Part shown: positions 62,084 to 64,000 of the stretch, in pieces
Position numbering within the stretch: position 1 is the first letter of the stretch
Layout: each line of letters opens with the position of its first letter
DNA from: Veillonella sp. CHU740
Lineage (GTDB): Bacteria > Bacillota > Negativicutes > Veillonellales > Veillonellaceae
Direction of reading: 5' to 3'
Assembly: GCF_003992055.1 (NCBI RefSeq)
Contig: NZ_RQVD01000010.1
Location: 1 to 64,000, forward strand
DNA: 64,000 nt
Translations under genes and position numbers: made by a program
The notes under the pieces: model-generated
The model's input: only the letters and a program-made list of their open reading frames with translations
Told to the model about the DNA's origin: nothing
The model's database searches: none

Positions 62084-62539
62084 ATGGTAAAAGTTTTATT
62101 TATCTGTCATGGAAATATTTGTCGTTCTACGATGGCAGAGTTTTATATGAAGCATATCGTTAACAAGCAAGGTTTAACCGATTCTATTTATATTGAGTCC
62201 GCTGCTACATCTCGTGAGGAGATAGGAAATGATACCCATTATGGAACTAAGCAAAAATTAGATGAAATGGATATCCCCTATACTCGTCGTAAGGCCCGTC
62301 AAGTAACGATGGATGATTACCGTAACTTTGATTACCTCATTATAATGGATGAAAATAATGCACGAAACTTACGTCTAATTATTGATGATGTTGACCATAA
62401 GGTGTATAAGGCTATGACCTTTGTTGGAGAAAGTCGAGATGTAAAAGACCCGTGGTATACGGGGAATTTTGACGAAACTTATGATGATATAAGTCGTAGC
62501 TGTGATGCCTTATTAGAGTTGATCAAAGAGCAATTATAA
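62084..62539 (+). CDS. Low-molecular-weight protein tyrosine phosphatase
   Basis: Predicted 151 residues, ATG 62084 after AAGGAG. P loop CHGNICRS (Cys8 to Arg14, CX5R) forms the phosphocysteine site; DPWYTGNFDET carries the general-acid Asp. The family usually has CLGNICRS, so His replaces Leu here. It may remove phosphate from protein tyrosine or low-molecular substrates. Between it and the autotransporter lie 67 bases; a terminator follows. Confidence 0.9.
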   Translation: MVKVLFICHGNICRSTMAEFYMKHIVNKQGLTDSIYIESAATSREEIGNDTHYGTKQKLDEMDIPYTRRKARQVTMDDYRNFDYLIIMDENNARNLRLIIDDVDHKVYKAMTFVGESRDVKDPWYTGNFDETYDDISRSCDALLELIKEQL

Positions 62540-62562
62540 GAAAAGGATATAATGTAATAAGC

Positions 62563-62603
62563 CCCCAGTGTTATCTGAATTAGATATAACATTGGGGATT
62601 TTT
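62563..62603 (+). terminator. Terminator after the phosphatase gene
   Basis: CCCCAGTGTTAT (62563-62574) pairs with ATAACATTGGGG (62586-62597), one G-U, followed by ATTTTTA. Confidence 0.85.
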
Positions 62604-62607
62604 ATAG

Positions 62608-62681
62608 AAATTCAAATTGGGCTCAAAATTGGGCTCAAATGCAAAAAATGGATCCTCAACAATGTTGAAAATCCAGTCATA
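62608..62681. repeat. Direct repeat copy 2, containing the tRNA-Arg terminator
   Basis: A 74-base repeat of 59475-59560. On the minus strand, directly after tRNA-Arg, GGAT-TT-TCAACA pairs with TGTTGA-GG-ATCC and is followed by ATTTTTTG, so it ends the tRNA transcript. The TTGAGCCCAATTT tandem motif lies beyond. Repeats next to tRNA 3' ends often mark past integration. Confidence 0.75.
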
Positions 62682-62685
62682 CCAA

Positions 62686-62760
62686 TGGTGCGCCTAGCAG
62701 GAATCGAACCTGCGCACCCGGTTCCGGAGACCGGCGCTCTATCCCCTGAGCTATAGGCGC
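62686..62760 (-). tRNA. tRNA-Arg (anticodon CCG)
   Basis: 75 bases with encoded CCA. Acceptor GCGCCTA/TAGGCGC, D stem GCTC/GAGC, anticodon stem CCGGT/ACCGG with loop CTCCGGA (anticodon CCG, reads CGG), variable GTGC, T arm GCAGG-TTCGATT-CCTGC. All stems pair fully. It is the only tRNA seen in the window. Confidence 0.97.
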
Positions 62761-62774
62761 TTGTATACCGTTAA

Positions 62775-62803
62775 AGTATACCATGAAATAATAGGTAGGA
62801 CAA
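62775..62803 (-). promoter_or_regulatory. Promoter of tRNA-Arg
   Basis: On the minus strand TTGTCC (62803 to 62798), 17-base spacer, TGG before TATACT (62780 to 62775); start a few bases before the tRNA. Confidence 0.65.
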
Positions 62804-62919
62804 TAGGGGAAAGAATAACTCAAAGAAGAGCATCTCGAATATCAAGTGTATATTTTGTAATAATATATTGAAACAAATAGTACCTTATCATGCTTTCATA
62901 TACAAGGACAGCTTACTTG

Positions 62920-62928
62920 TGTTATAAT
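62920..62928 (+). promoter_or_regulatory. Extended -10 promoter of the helicase gene
   Basis: TGTTATAAT (62920-62928), start near 62935, about 45 bases before the helicase ATG. Confidence 0.5.
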
Positions 62929-62981
62929 GTACTAATTCGCATGATACATATACAAGATTTTAAAGGAGGACCCTTTTATAT

Positions 62982-64000
62982 ATGCAAATTAAATTTGAAG
63001 ACTTACACATTAGCGAACCCATTTTACGAGCTTTAAACGACATGGGCTTTGAAGAACCAACACCGATTCAACGTGAAGCCATTCCAGCGGCAAAGTCTGG
63101 TCAAGATATGATTGGTCAAGCACAAACTGGTACTGGTAAAACAGCTGCTTTCGGTATCCCAGCGTTAGAGCAAGTGGATCCAACAATCCAAGATCCACAA
63201 GTATTGATTCTTTCACCCACACGTGAGTTAGCAATCCAAGTGGCAGAAGAATTAAATAAAATGGCGCAACATACTAACATTCAAGCCTTACCAATCTATG
63301 GTGGACAAGATATTGGACGTCAATTCCGTATGTTGAAAAAACATCCACAGGTGATTGTAGCGACACCTGGTCGTTTGATGGACCACATGGAGCGAAAATC
63401 TATTTCTTTTGACCATGTAAAAGTTGTCATTTTAGATGAAGCGGATGAAATGTTAAACATGGGCTTCGTAGATGATATCAATAAAATTTTGACAGCTGTT
63501 CCAGAAGAGCGTCAAACATTATTGTTCTCTGCTACTATGCCAAAAGCAATTCAAGAGTTGGCAGAAACATACTTAACAGAGCCAACATTAATCCGTATGA
63601 AACCAACCCAAGTGACAATGGATTTAATCGAGCAATATTACATTGAAGTGCAAGATCGTCAAAAATTTGATGTATTATGTCGATTGTTAGACATTCAAGC
63701 TCCTGAATTAGCGATTGTGTTCGGCCGTACAAAACGCCGTGTAGACGAAGTAACAGAAGCGTTAAAAAAACGTGGTTACATGGCAGAAGGCATTCATGGT
63801 GACTTGTCTCAACAAAAACGTGACTCTGTGATTCGTCAATTTCGTGAAGGTACAATTGATATTTTAGTAGCCACAGATGTAGCGGCTCGTGGATTAGATA
63901 TTAGTGGTGTCACTCATGTATATAACTATGACTTGCCACAAGATCCTGAAAGCTATGTACACCGTGTAGGTCGTACAGGCCGTGCTGGTAAAGCCGGTGT
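62982..64000 (+). CDS. DEAD-box ATP-dependent RNA helicase (partial, runs off the right edge)
   Basis: At least 339 residues; ATG 62982 after AAAGGAGGA. Q motif [13 protein letters not shown], motif [11 protein letters not shown], motif Ia [12 protein letters not shown] in [18 protein letters not shown] in LLFSATMP, then [13 protein letters not shown] and [13 protein letters not shown] in domain 2. It resembles CshA/DeaD-type helicases that unwind RNA in ribosome assembly and decay. The C-terminal extension that would tell subfamilies apart is beyond the window. Confidence 0.95.
   Translation, partial: MQIKFEDLHISEPILRALNDMGFEEPTPIQREAIPAAKSGQDMIGQAQTGTGKTAAFGIPALEQVDPTIQDPQVLILSPTRELAIQVAEELNKMAQHTNIQALPIYGGQDIGRQFRMLKKHPQVIVATPGRLMDHMERKSISFDHVKVVILDEADEMLNMGFVDDINKILTAVPEERQTLLFSATMPKAIQELAETYLTEPTLIRMKPTQVTMDLIEQYYIEVQDRQKFDVLCRLLDIQAPELAIVFGRTKRRVDEVTEALKKRGYMAEGIHGDLSQQKRDSVIRQFREGTIDILVATDVAARGLDISGVTHVYNYDLPQDPESYVHRVGRTGRAGKAG

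Overview
The window looks like a chromosome segment of a diderm (outer-membrane-bearing) Firmicute of the class Negativicutes, most likely Veillonella or a close relative. Base composition is moderately AT-rich, with strong AGGAGG-type ribosome sites and Firmicutes-type gene content (SCIFF peptide and its radical SAM maturase, FapR/PlsX/FabK lipid operon, ECF transporter). The same stretch carries Gram-negative-style outer-membrane genes (two TonB-dependent receptors, an LptD/OstA-like protein, an autotransporter). The genus is inferred; no rRNA is present.

Layout. 1-1.2 kb: the tail of a type I restriction specificity gene (hsdS) and its companion tyrosine recombinase, broken by a one-base deletion. 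1.2-4.7 kb: cfa (minus strand), an ECF S-component and a zinc-binding ZnuA-type lipoprotein. 4.8-11.4 kb: SCIFF precursor and maturase, then hypF-hypC-hypD-hypE for NiFe-hydrogenase maturation. 11.5-15.6 kb: an envelope operon (small exported protein, exported repeat protein, LptD-like protein, galU). 15.8-22.2 kb: pckA-brnQ, a TrpXYZ-type ABC transporter and rpsO. 22.5-28.6 kb: two paralogous TonB-dependent receptors and an autotransporter passenger without a barrel. 28.7-43.5 kb: fapR-plsX-fabH-fabK-fabD-fabG-acpP-fabK2-fabF-rnc, followed by a radical SAM gene, smc, ftsY and a small unknown gene. 43.7-50.5 kb: uvrB-uvrA-uvrC. 50.5-51.5 kb: a gene-poor stretch with repeated structured RNA elements and a tiny hydrophobic peptide gene resembling a type I toxin. 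51.5-59.4 kb, minus strand: an amino-acid permease and an aromatic biosynthesis operon (DAHP synthase-aroB-aroA-aroC-aroE/K fusion) preceded by an attenuator leader. 59.5-62.8 kb: an autotransporter and a low-molecular-weight phosphatase between two direct repeats, one of them beside tRNA-Arg(CCG). The window ends inside a DEAD-box helicase gene.

Points that most deserve attention: (1) the aro leader peptide with Phe-Phe-Trp-Phe-Phe, an intrinsic terminator and a perfect 8-bp competing antiterminator; (2) a Trp-rich small ORF with its own strong ribosome site that overlaps, out of frame, the start of a probable tryptophan transporter; (3) tandem structured RNA elements downstream of uvrC whose helices are preserved by base-pair changes between copies; (4) a candidate type I toxin-antitoxin locus beside them; (5) the frameshifted hsdS-associated recombinase; (6) an autotransporter islet between direct repeats at tRNA-Arg and its barrel-less paralogue 32 kb away.
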